Shown here piece by piece: positions 1 through 6,216 of a stretch of DNA of 6,924 bases (positions within the stretch are counted from its first letter, which is position 1; every line of letters starts with the position of its first letter). Location of the stretch: contig JAUWMO010000182.1 in the NCBI GenBank assembly GCA_030613125.1, positions 1-6,924 of the forward strand. The letters run 5' to 3'. The notes under the pieces are model-generated. The model saw only the letters and a list, made by a program, of their open reading frames with translations, was not told the origin of the DNA and made no database searches. Origin of the DNA: Bacteroidota bacterium (lineage in GTDB: Bacteria; Bacteroidota; Bacteroidia; Bacteroidales; VadinHA17). The translations under genes were made by a program, and so were the position numbers.

Positions 1-888
1 CCACGGATTAGGTTCAATCTTTCTCAGTTGAACATCTCTCAAGTTCTGATCTACTGCATATTCAGGAATAATATATTGACTTTTATATCTTCTTCGCTGA
101 TACTTCCTGAAATACACTCCATCATCAACGTGAAAACGGACACCTTCCCTGTCCATAACTTCCACCCAAATACCAATTGAATCGAGCACTTCATTTTTCA
201 GCCAAAACCTTTTTATTAAAGTGCTTTTATCTTTAACTACAATTTCAGTGGAGTCCCCCGCTACATTATGCAACCAAATTTGAGATGAATCTTTCTGTGC
301 ATACTGTAACAATGCATCCAGGGCACGTTTAACTGAGTCATCAACAAAGACATATTTTCCTGGTCTCTGCTCCTCAAATGGTGACAAATCTTTTAATAAT
401 GTATCCGGTTTAGAAGATGGTAAACTATCAGTAACCAGAAGAAAAGAGTCTCTTACATGCAAAGTTTTTATTGATTGTAGTTCCATAAGACTTAAACTAT
501 CCGGTTCGATATAGTCAATGCTATCAGATTCCTGAATAAATGTTACAGTATCAATGACCTGAATCGGGTAGTCTAATAAGAATTTAATTGTGGTATCAAT
601 TGGCTCGTTCTCCACATAATATATTAATCTTTTTACTGCTTTTATAAAAGCATCATCCTTATCTTCCCAGTTCTTCCTTTCGTTATAATAGTTCTTTATA
701 ATTACCAGAGCCTCATCAACACTAAAACTTTCAACTACGGGAATTACCTCAACTCCCTTTAAGGTTGTATCATCAAGAGTAACCGGAGCTAAAAGTGTAT
801 CTCTATGCTGAAGTAATAAAGTATCGGTTTGAGAGAAAGAATGCAGGAAAACAAAAAATAAAACAACTACAATCCGGGTTTCCTTCAT
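1..888 (-). CDS. Secreted protein of unknown function, N-terminal 296 residues (cut by window edge)
   Basis: The frame stays open from the ATG at 888-886 to position 1, so the C-terminus lies outside the window. The first 20 residues are a signal peptide: a basic start (MKETR), a hydrophobic core (residues 6-15) and a likely cleavage near SFSQ, so the product is probably exported to the periplasm or outer membrane. The mature part is rich in short Asp-Ser/Thr steps (TDTLL, RDTLL, IDTVT, SDSID, PDSLS, TDSLP), which suggests beta-rich structure. Residues about 180-262 look like a compact beta domain containing two similar 15-residue segments, at 204-218 and 228-242. A basic stretch follows (RKYQRRRYK, 261-269), and the visible part ends in PNPW. 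I do not recognise the family with certainty. The layout recalls Bacteroidota proteins whose C-terminal half is a DUF3078-type beta-barrel, but that half is not visible. The ATG at 898 is in another frame, which supports 888 as the start. Confidence 0.82.
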   Translation of the reverse strand, partial: MKETRIVVVLFFVFLHSFSQTDTLLLQHRDTLLAPVTLDDTTLKGVEVIPVVESFSVDEALVIIKNYYNERKNWEDKDDAFIKAVKRLIYYVENEPIDTTIKFLLDYPIQVIDTVTFIQESDSIDYIEPDSLSLMELQSIKTLHVRDSFLLVTDSLPSSKPDTLLKDLSPFEEQRPGKYVFVDDSVKRALDALLQYAQKDSSQIWLHNVAGDSTEIVVKDKSTLIKRFWLKNEVLDSIGIWVEVMDREGVRFHVDDGVYFRKYQRRRYKSQYIIPEYAVDQNLRDVQLRKIEPNPW

Positions 889-1018
889 TCTGTACCATCC
901 GGACTTTTTATTACTGATAACTATCATTTAAATATTATTATGTAAAGTATATTCTAAGTAATTTTTATTACCAACCATACTATATGATAGATCCTGGGAA
1001 AAAATCATACAAGATTAT

Positions 1019-1026
1019 TAACTTTG
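1019..1026 (+). promoter_or_regulatory. Possible distal promoter -7 box for tnaA
   Basis: TAACTTTG matches the Bacteroidota -7 consensus TAnnTTTG exactly. The matching -33 position (about 995-998) reads TGGG, which is only a poor TTTG. If it is used, transcription would begin near 1033 and leave a leader of almost 200 nt before tnaA. The identical box before yicC has a better partner. The call rests on the motif alone. Confidence 0.35.
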
Positions 1027-1168
1027 TATCAAACCAGTGTCTTTGTGAAAATACTACTGACATTTTCATTCCTGCCCGGTCGTCGTTATTTAAACATCAA
1101 AAATAGGGACAAGTATTCCTTTTTCAAATTTTAAACAGGGCTATTATCTCATTTTTCATTCTGATCTA

Positions 1169-1205
1169 TTTGTAACGCCCATCTGCTCCAATTTATTATA
1201 ATTTG
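1169..1205 (+). promoter_or_regulatory. Possible proximal promoter for tnaA
   Basis: TTTG at 1169-1172 could serve as a -33 element. It is followed 21-26 bp later by an AT-rich block (1194-1205) ending in TATAATTTG, which resembles TAnnTTTG with one extra spacer base. Spacing and box are both imperfect. Use of this site would give a leader of about 20 nt, more usual than the long leader implied by the box at 1019. Choosing between the two needs mapped transcript ends. Confidence 0.25.
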
Positions 1206-1229
1206 ATGAAATAATAAAAAAAGAAAGAA

Positions 1230-2606
1230 ATGAAAATACCATATGCTGAACCATATAAGATAAAAATGGTTGAACCAATCCGTATCAGTTCCAGACATGA
1301 ACGTGAAGAATGGATTTCCAATTCCGGGTTTAATCTGTTCAACCTGAAAAGTGAGCAGGTATATATAGACCTTCTTACAGACTCAGGTACAGGAGCTATG
1401 AGTGACCGGCAATGGTCAGCCATCATGAGTGGTGATGAAAGTTATGCTGGATCCTCATCTTATTATAAGCTAAAAGACAAAATTCATGACCTGACAGGTT
1501 TTGAATATATTCTTCCTACTCATCAGGGCCGGGCAGCAGAGAATGTTCTCTTCTCGGCAAAAGTGAAGGAGAACGATATTATTCCCGGCAATGCTCATTT
1601 TGACACAACAAAAGGCCACATTGAATTCAGGAAAGCAAAAGCCATTGATTGTACCATAGCTGAAGCCTACGATACTGAACTTATTGATCCGTTTAAAGGC
1701 AATCTGGATCTGGAAAAGCTTGAAAGTGTATTGAAAAACAATCCCCGGGAAAATATCCCAATGATCATTGTAACAATTACATGTAATACAACCGGAGGTC
1801 AACCTGTGAGTATGCAAAACATGAAAGATGTGTATTCACTTGCCGGGAAATATGGAATAAAAGTGTTTTTCGATTCAGCACGCTTTGCAGAAAATGCTTA
1901 TTTCATTAAGATCCGGGAAAAAGGCTATAAAAATACATCGATAAAAGAAATCGTACGGGAAATGTTCAGATATGCTGACGGAATGACCATGAGTAGTAAG
2001 AAAGACGGTATTGTAAATATTGGTGGTTTTATTGCTTTCAGAGAAAAAGAGTGGTATAACGCAGCTACTACTTTTAACATCATGTTTGAAGGATATCTTA
2101 CTTATGGTGGTATGGCAGGAAGAGACATGAATGCTCTTGCCCAGGGCCTGAGTGAAGGTACAGAATTCGAATACCTTGAAAGCCGCATAAGGCAGGTTGC
2201 CTACCTTGGTGAGCAGCTTACAAAAAATCAAATTCCTGTACAACAACCTTTTGGTGGACATGCAATTTTTGTGAATGCAAGCAAATTTCTTTATAAAGTA
2301 CCGAGAGAAGAATTTCCAGGCCAGACACTTGCTGTAGAGTTATATCTTGAAGCCGGGGTGAGGGCAGCAGAGATCGGAGCCATCATGGCCGACAGAGACC
2401 CTGTTACCCGGAAAAACCGGTATCCGGAACTTGAATTGGTACGTCTTGCCATTCCCAGGAGGGTATTTACAAATAATCATATGGATGTTGTTGTAGCTGC
2501 GCTTACCAATATTTATAATCGAAGGAATAAAATACAAAGAGGCTATAAAATCATCAGGGAAGCGCCAATTTTAAGGCATTTCACTGTTGAATTGGATCGA
2601 ATTTAA
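1230..2606 (+). CDS. tnaA: Tryptophanase (L-tryptophan indole-lyase)
   Basis: This cytosolic, PLP-dependent beta-eliminating lyase splits L-tryptophan into indole, pyruvate and ammonia. The 458 residues match the family length (tyrosine phenol-lyase 456, E. coli TnaA 471) and align end to end. Family landmarks are YIDLLTDSGT (45-54), GDESYAGS with Tyr72 (68-75), PTHQGR (96-101), the cofactor-contacting Asp215 and Arg218 in FDSARFAENAYF, the Schiff-base lysine in SSKKDG (Lys258), Tyr292 in TYGGMAGRDM, and the carboxylate-binding Arg405 in VRLAIPRR. Three positions separate tryptophanase from tyrosine phenol-lyase, and all three favour tryptophanase: Asp125 in HFDTTKGH (Thr in the phenol-lyase), Ile382 in AAEIGA (Arg in the phenol-lyase) and His450 in LRHFT (Phe in the phenol-lyase). 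The start is set by the A-rich leader and by homology from residue 7 (EPYKIK). No tryptophan permease gene or Trp-containing leader peptide lies beside it, so control like that of E. coli tnaC is not apparent. Confidence 0.96.
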   Translation: MKIPYAEPYKIKMVEPIRISSRHEREEWISNSGFNLFNLKSEQVYIDLLTDSGTGAMSDRQWSAIMSGDESYAGSSSYYKLKDKIHDLTGFEYILPTHQGRAAENVLFSAKVKENDIIPGNAHFDTTKGHIEFRKAKAIDCTIAEAYDTELIDPFKGNLDLEKLESVLKNNPRENIPMIIVTITCNTTGGQPVSMQNMKDVYSLAGKYGIKVFFDSARFAENAYFIKIREKGYKNTSIKEIVREMFRYADGMTMSSKKDGIVNIGGFIAFREKEWYNAATTFNIMFEGYLTYGGMAGRDMNALAQGLSEGTEFEYLESRIRQVAYLGEQLTKNQIPVQQPFGGHAIFVNASKFLYKVPREEFPGQTLAVELYLEAGVRAAEIGAIMADRDPVTRKNRYPELELVRLAIPRRVFTNNHMDVVVAALTNIYNRRNKIQRGYKIIREAPILRHFTVELDRI

Positions 2607-2629
2607 TCTTTTCAGGTTAACTGGCCATC

Positions 2630-3526
2630 TTAATTATTTTGAGCTACTTTCCCAAAGGGTACGGTTATCCCTAACCAGGGAATTGCAATAAAGGAATCCA
2701 TTTCACTGGCGAATGGAATAATTAACCCATAATCAATAGCAAGTTTTTTCATTACTGACCGGCCGCCTAAGGAAATCAGTACTAATTTTTCTCCTCCAAT
2801 AGAAATATAATAGTTCTCCGTTAATAAGTATCCGCGTCTTCCTATACGGATTAAACCACCGAGCATAAATGTAGGCGTATCTGCTCCTCCATCACTTGAG
2901 AATCCATAGCCAATTCCTAATGAAAGGTTCTTATCGCGTGAACCTAAAGTTGTTGTTCCAAAACCAATTCCAAAAAAACCACCACCCTCACCTAATATAG
3001 CTCCAAGCAAAACACCTCCACCTATATTAAACTTATCTTTTTTAACAGGAATGGAAAATTTTGGTGTAATCCAAACAGGTGTAGGTGTTCCGGCAAAAAA
3101 GAATAAAGGCATTACTCCAACCCCCATTGAAAAATATGAGGATAACCCATAGCTAAGCTGATTGAAAAGCACCCATGTATTCTGATAGTAAGCTTCGCCT
3201 TTCCGTAACCCATATCCATTGGGACCATAGAAATAGCGAGTTGCATGAGGATTCTTAAACCAGTATTCTCCTTTCACCAATTGGTCTCTTTTTAAAACTT
3301 CCATCAGAAGAATATTTTTCCTGATGATACTGATCTCGCCAAGAATATCTGTTTTAATCCATACTTGCTGGTCATTCTGGTTTATTAGTACTCCGATGAA
3401 CTCATTCCCATCGATAGTCTCAATACGCCAGAGTGTTGTAGTATCCTCAATTTCCTGACCATAAACAAATCCTGTCGATGAAACTGTAAGTAAAAGAAAA
3501 AGAATCGGTTTTATAATTATTTTCAT
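2630..3526 (-). CDS. Exported beta-rich protein, probable outer-membrane barrel, function unknown
   Basis: I choose the ATG at 3526-3524 (298 residues) because it puts a standard signal peptide at the N-terminus: Lys2 and Lys6 flank a hydrophobic core (about 7-22) ending in VYGQ. The longer frame from a TTG at 3553 adds nine residues that would spoil this layout. After the signal, residues 31-80 form a short beta-rich domain (WRIETIDGNEFIGVL, then QVWIKTDILGEISIIRKNI) resembling small five-strand folds found at the front of Bacteroidota envelope proteins. From about 98 (RYFYGPNGYGLRKGEAYYQN) the chain alternates polar and hydrophobic residues in strands separated by Gly-rich turns, with a notable Gly run at 168-190. 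That pattern suggests a membrane beta-barrel. No enzyme motif is visible. The gene converges on tnaA, its stop lying 23 bp from the tnaA stop, and diverges from the MATE gene, so it is probably transcribed alone. I recognise only the general type and assign no function. Confidence 0.8.
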   Translation of the reverse strand: MKIIIKPILFLLLTVSSTGFVYGQEIEDTTTLWRIETIDGNEFIGVLINQNDQQVWIKTDILGEISIIRKNILLMEVLKRDQLVKGEYWFKNPHATRYFYGPNGYGLRKGEAYYQNTWVLFNQLSYGLSSYFSMGVGVMPLFFFAGTPTPVWITPKFSIPVKKDKFNIGGGVLLGAILGEGGGFFGIGFGTTTLGSRDKNLSLGIGYGFSSDGGADTPTFMLGGLIRIGRRGYLLTENYYISIGGEKLVLISLGGRSVMKKLAIDYGLIIPFASEMDSFIAIPWLGITVPFGKVAQNN

Positions 3527-3576
3527 TTTCAGCAATGTAGCCTTATCATTCAATATATATTCATTTTCAGCATTAC
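3522..3576 (-). repeat. Duplicated translation-start segment upstream of the barrel gene
   Basis: On the minus strand TGCTGAAAATGAA occurs twice, at 3572-3560 and 3534-3522, offset by 38 bp. Each copy contains an ATG followed by a near-identical codon pair. The downstream ATG (3526) starts the barrel gene. The upstream one opens a four-codon frame (MNIY) that stops at 3550. A second tiny frame starts at 3549 and ends at 3529, just before the real start. A local duplication of the start region would explain the pattern; an effect on translation is conjecture. Confidence 0.6.
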
Positions 3577-3642
3577 AATATACACATTCTTGGCTATATA
3601 AAGTAAAACCATGACCATTTTTTAAAAGATTTCATAGGATGC

Positions 3643-3672
3643 TTTGCATAGCGGATTTATTTCTTCATTTTC
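3643..3672 (+). promoter_or_regulatory. Possible promoter for the MATE gene
   Basis: TTTG at 3643-3646 is followed after 18 bp by TCATTTTC (3665-3672), a degenerate version of the Bacteroidota -7 box TAnnTTTG. The expected start of transcription, near 3680, would leave a leader of about 14 nt. The -33 box is exact, but the -7 box has two mismatches, so this is only a candidate. Confidence 0.3.
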
Positions 3673-3693
3673 GCAGGATATTCAAGACGACTA

Positions 3694-5031
3694 ATGAAAG
3701 ACCTGACTGTAGGCAAAGAAGGAAAACTCATTTTTAATTTTGCATTGCCAATGCTACTGGGCAATGTATTCCAGCAATTATATAATATTGTTGACAGTGC
3801 AATTGTGGGTAATTTTATTGGTAAGCATGCTCTTGCCGCTGTAGGAGCCTCATTTCCAATAATATTTACACTTATATCGCTAATTATTGGAGTTACAAGT
3901 GGAGCAATGGTGGTTATTTCACAATATTTTGGGGCCAAAGATATTATCAGGGTGAAGCGGACAATCGACACTTTTTACATTTTTATGTTTGTGGCATCCC
4001 TGATCATAACGGCAGCTGGTATATTTTTCAGTGAGGATTTACTCAGGTTAATACAGCTTCCCGAAGAGATCATTCCTCAGGCAAAAACCTATTTAAATAT
4101 TTACCTTTTGGGAATGGTTTCATTTTTTGGTTTTAATGGCACAAGTGCCATATTAAGAGGATTGGGTGATTCAAAGACCCCGTTATATTTCCTTATTCTT
4201 GCTTCATTTTTTAACATAGGATTTGACATCCTTTTTGTTATAGTTTTCAAATGGGGTATTGCCGGTGTGGCATTCGCTACTGTACTTGCCCAATCCGGTG
4301 CCTTCCTGACTACAATTATCTATCTGAACCGGTATCATGAGTTGATTAAATTAAAGTTATTTGGTCTGAAATTCGATCGTGAATTATTTGCTAAAAGTCT
4401 GCGAATTGGTATTCCATCTGGATTGCAACATACTTTTGTTGCATTGGGAATGATGGCCCTGATGGTTATTGTAAACACATTTGGTACGGATGTGATTGCA
4501 GGATATTCCGTTGCTATCCGTCTTGACTCACTTGCAATAATGCCCGCCATGAATTTTTCTGCAGCTCTTGCTACATTTGTGGGTCAGAACCTTGGAGCTA
4601 ACAAGTATCATCGGATTAAACAAGGTCTGAACTCAACTTTAGCAATGTCATGTACAATTTCCATTGTTGTTATGGGCTCTTTATTACTGTGGGGAAAAAG
4701 CCTGATGGGAGTTTTTACTGATGATGCGGAAGTAATAAGAATAGGGTATGAGTATTTGTCAATTGTCAGCCTTTTCTATATTGTTTATTCAGTTATGTTT
4801 GCAATTAATGGAGTACTTAGAGGTGCCGGAGATACATTGATCCCAATGTTTATTACCCTTATTGCCCTTTGGGGTGTAAGAATACCATCGGCCTATCTGT
4901 TATCAAGAAAATTTGCAGAAACCGGTATATGGTGGGCTGTACCAATAGGTATGGTTACCGGATTACTTCTTTCATACATTTATTACAAAACCGGCAGGTA
5001 TATGAGCAAAGTTGTAGTAAAACATAATTAA
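3694..5031 (+). CDS. MATE-family multidrug/cation antiporter
   Basis: This inner-membrane exporter would use an inward H+ or Na+ gradient to expel cationic or otherwise toxic small molecules; the family role is known, but the substrate here is not. The 445 residues fit the usual MATE length (about 440-480). Twelve hydrophobic segments can be placed near residues 12-33, 50-76, 94-114, 132-153, 163-186, 188-210, 236-262, 277-298, 315-334, 351-375, 382-405 and 411-433. The two halves repeat the same signatures, as expected from the family's pseudo-symmetry: ISQYFGAKD (75-83) against VGQNLGANK (296-304), and NGTSAILRGLGDSKTP (148-163) against NGVLRGAGDTLIP (372-384). The opening, LPMLLGNVFQQLYNIVDS with Asp34 in helix 1, resembles the YoeA-like branch more than NorM. 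The start at 3694 has only a short leader, but homology begins at once (LTVGKEGKLIFNFALP). No TetR- or MarR-type regulator is adjacent, and the gene appears to stand alone before yicC. Confidence 0.93.
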   Translation: MKDLTVGKEGKLIFNFALPMLLGNVFQQLYNIVDSAIVGNFIGKHALAAVGASFPIIFTLISLIIGVTSGAMVVISQYFGAKDIIRVKRTIDTFYIFMFVASLIITAAGIFFSEDLLRLIQLPEEIIPQAKTYLNIYLLGMVSFFGFNGTSAILRGLGDSKTPLYFLILASFFNIGFDILFVIVFKWGIAGVAFATVLAQSGAFLTTIIYLNRYHELIKLKLFGLKFDRELFAKSLRIGIPSGLQHTFVALGMMALMVIVNTFGTDVIAGYSVAIRLDSLAIMPAMNFSAALATFVGQNLGANKYHRIKQGLNSTLAMSCTISIVVMGSLLLWGKSLMGVFTDDAEVIRIGYEYLSIVSLFYIVYSVMFAINGVLRGAGDTLIPMFITLIALWGVRIPSAYLLSRKFAETGIWWAVPIGMVTGLLLSYIYYKTGRYMSKVVVKHN

Positions 5032-5063
5032 TTGTTTTACCGGGAAGCCCTGAAGGCTGACAC

Positions 5064-5094
5064 GTTGATTTTTACAGCTATTCTCTTAACTTTG
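5064..5094 (+). promoter_or_regulatory. Promoter of yicC (Bacteroidota type)
   Basis: GTTG at 5064-5067 and TAACTTTG at 5087-5094 are separated by 19 bp. That agrees with the -33 TTG / -7 TAnnTTTG arrangement read by the main sigma factor of Bacteroidota. Transcription should begin near 5101, about 40 nt before the yicC ATG. It is the best promoter in the window and probably drives yicC and perhaps gmk and nadD behind it. Confidence 0.65.
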
Positions 5095-5141
5095 CCATAC
5101 ATATCAAGGATGATAGTCAATTACCATCAAAGATCAGGAAC

Positions 5142-6017
5142 ATGATAAAATCGATGACAGGATACGGAAAAGTCTCCCGCGAAGATATTAAGAGAAAGAT
5201 AAATATAGAATTAAGGTGCCTCAACTCAAAACAACTTGACTTTAATTACAGGTCTTCAGGAATTCTCAGGGAAAAAGAAGCTGAAGTCAGGGCATTGGTG
5301 AGTCAATTTTTAAAACGCGGAAAGATTGATATAAGTATCTTCTACGAAAATCTTGAGAACCCTGTAGTTCCGCCAATAAACAGTGAAGTAGTTGTAAAGT
5401 ATCATCAACAATTAACTAGTATTACAAAATTAATTGGAGAAAGCGCTGATGAGTCATTATTGCCGGTAATAATGAGATTACCTGATGTTTTAAGAAATGA
5501 AAGACAAGAACTGAAAGAAAGTGAATGGCAGTTTATCAGTGAATTACTTGATCTTGTTTTAAACGACACTTTATCATTCAGGAATCAGGAAGGGAAAAAC
5601 CTTGAGAAGGATGTTTCCAACAGGGTGGATATGATTAAAAAATATCTTGAACAGATACCACAATTTGAAGAAAAAAGGATTGAAAGAATCAAATTACGGA
5701 TAAGGGAAAGACTTGAAGAGTTAACAGAATTAAAAGATTTAGATGCGAACCGATTTGAACAGGAAGTAATATATTATCTTGAAAAAATTGATATAACTGA
5801 AGAAAAGGTAAGATTGAAAAATCATACCGATTATTTCATGACCACCTTAAAGTCTGACGAACCTGTTGGGAAAAAACTAGGTTTCATTTCACAAGAAATG
5901 GGCCGGGAGATCAATACAATCGGTTCTAAAGCGAACGATGCAGATATTCAGAAGATTGTAGTTCAAATGAAAGATGAACTTGAAAAGATAAAGGAGCAGC
6001 TACTTAATGTACTGTAA
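5142..6017 (+). CDS. yicC: YicC/YloC-family endoribonuclease
   Basis: The protein belongs to the YicC/YloC family, cytosolic endoribonucleases implicated in RNA turnover in E. coli and Bacillus. Its 291 residues compare with 287 in E. coli YicC. The N-terminus has the hallmark MIKSMTGYGK, then ELRCLNSKQLDF (23-34) and a charged stretch through KRGKIDI (58-64), which together make the YicC N-terminal domain. The middle (about 120-200) is predicted helical and charged. The C-terminal DUF1732 block has RFEQEVIYYLEKIDITEE (204-221), then RLKNH (224-228), then KKLGFISQEMGREINTIGSK (244-263). The last segment has Gly247 where many bacteria carry Asp (KLDFL). The start is fixed because the family signature begins at residue 1. 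A good promoter lies 48 bp upstream, and gmk follows after a repeat-filled gap of 199 bp. The yicC-gmk pairing also occurs in Firmicutes (yloC-gmk), which supports a functional tie between RNA turnover and guanine nucleotide supply. Confidence 0.95.
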   Translation: MIKSMTGYGKVSREDIKRKINIELRCLNSKQLDFNYRSSGILREKEAEVRALVSQFLKRGKIDISIFYENLENPVVPPINSEVVVKYHQQLTSITKLIGESADESLLPVIMRLPDVLRNERQELKESEWQFISELLDLVLNDTLSFRNQEGKNLEKDVSNRVDMIKKYLEQIPQFEEKRIERIKLRIRERLEELTELKDLDANRFEQEVIYYLEKIDITEEKVRLKNHTDYFMTTLKSDEPVGKKLGFISQEMGREINTIGSKANDADIQKIVVQMKDELEKIKEQLLNVL

Positions 6018-6025
6018 TGTGATGG

Positions 6026-6060
6026 GTTATAAGTTATACGTTATATGTTATATGTTAATT
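6026..6060 (+). repeat. 7-bp tandem repeat, five copies (GTTATAN)
   Basis: Five adjoining heptamers read GTTATAA, GTTATAC, GTTATAT, GTTATAT and GTTAATT. The first four differ only at the last base, and the fifth is more diverged. The block starts 9 bp after the yicC stop codon. A short array like this is prone to slippage and would be expected to vary in copy number between strains. Confidence 0.85.
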
Positions 6061-6069
6061 GACAATTAA
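6055..6069. repeat. Perfect 15-bp palindrome
   Basis: TTAATTG, a central A, then CAATTAA form 7-bp inverted arms. The palindrome overlaps the last 7-bp repeat unit. All but one pair per arm are A-T, so it would make a weak RNA hairpin and has no U-tract. It could equally be a binding site for a dimeric regulator or a chance product of the AT-rich repeats. Confidence 0.5.
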
Positions 6070-6110
6070 TAATAAGATGTCAAATGTTGCTGGGTGTCAG
6101 GTGCTGGTGT

Positions 6111-6160
6111 TGACTAAACAAAATGAAACAACTTGAAACAACTTGAAACAATTTAAAACT
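6111..6160 (+). repeat. 10-bp tandem repeat, about five degenerate copies (ACTTGAAACA)
   Basis: Five successive 10-bp units read TGACTAAACA, AAATGAAACA, ACTTGAAACA, ACTTGAAACA and ATTTAAAACT. The two central copies are identical and the outer ones decay on both sides, the pattern expected of an ageing microsatellite. The period is close to one helical turn, so the A-runs would fall on one face of the helix. It ends 56 bp before the gmk start codon. Confidence 0.8.
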
Positions 6161-6201
6161 TAACTTCCAGAAATGTTTATTTTACAATAATTCAAAACAA
6201 A

Positions 6202-6207
6202 AAGGAA
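6202..6207 (+). promoter_or_regulatory. Shine-Dalgarno-like site for gmk
   Basis: AAGGAA lies 9 bp before the ATG at 6217. This is a better ribosome-binding site than those of most other genes in the window and supports the chosen gmk start. Confidence 0.5.
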
Positions 6208-6216
6208 CAAGTAAAA

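Larger units (their letters stand above)
889..1229. other. Divergent intergenic spacer between the secreted-protein gene and tnaA
   Basis: This 341-bp stretch lies between two genes transcribed away from each other, so it should hold both promoters. I see no tRNA, hairpin terminator, recognisable riboswitch or convincing gene in it. A perfect Bacteroidota -7 box (TAACTTTG, 1019-1026) faces tnaA. A weaker TTTG plus AT-rich pair lies closer to the gene. For the minus-strand gene, the best match is TATGGTTG, reading leftward from 979 to 972. It has one mismatch to TAnnTTTG and no clear -33 partner. The sequence is otherwise AT-rich and unremarkable. Confidence 0.6.
6018..6216. other. Repeat-filled yicC-gmk spacer
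   Basis: The 199 bp between two co-oriented genes hold no coding frame of note. They consist of a 7-bp tandem block, a palindrome, a GT-rich segment with TGCTGG twice (6088-6093 and 6102-6107), and a 10-bp tandem block, followed by plain AT-rich sequence up to the gmk start. No convincing terminator or strong promoter is visible, so read-through from yicC to gmk is possible. Confidence 0.7.

Noticed and set aside
984..1106. A 40-codon plus-strand frame upstream of tnaA that might be a leader peptide.
   Set aside because: It has no tryptophan codon, overlaps the best promoter box and would begin before the expected transcript start, so it is probably chance.
1196..2537. Four minus-strand open frames antisense to tnaA (1196-1426, 1470-1817, 1875-2261, 2340-2537).
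   Set aside because: They lie opposite a full-length, well-conserved gene, have no protein-like domain pattern and are shadows of its codon usage.
3527..3553. A TTG start at 3553 giving the barrel protein nine extra residues.
   Set aside because: The ATG at 3526 places a normal signal peptide at the N-terminus, whereas the extension would add charged residues ahead of it.
3657..4550. Two minus-strand open frames opposite the MATE gene (3657-3971 and 4335-4550).
   Set aside because: The plus-strand MATE frame is complete with family motifs in both halves; the antisense frames show no recognisable features.
3694..5031. MATE exporter and tryptophanase as a joint indole production and export unit.
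   Set aside because: They are separated by a gene on the opposite strand and cannot share a transcript; nothing in the sequence ties the exporter to indole.
5046..5058. AGCC / GGCT hairpin after the MATE gene as a terminator.
   Set aside because: The stem has only four pairs and no T-run follows directly, so it is too weak to call.
6026..6160. Short repeats between yicC and gmk as a CRISPR array.
   Set aside because: The units are 7 and 10 bp with no spacers between copies, and no cas gene is nearby.
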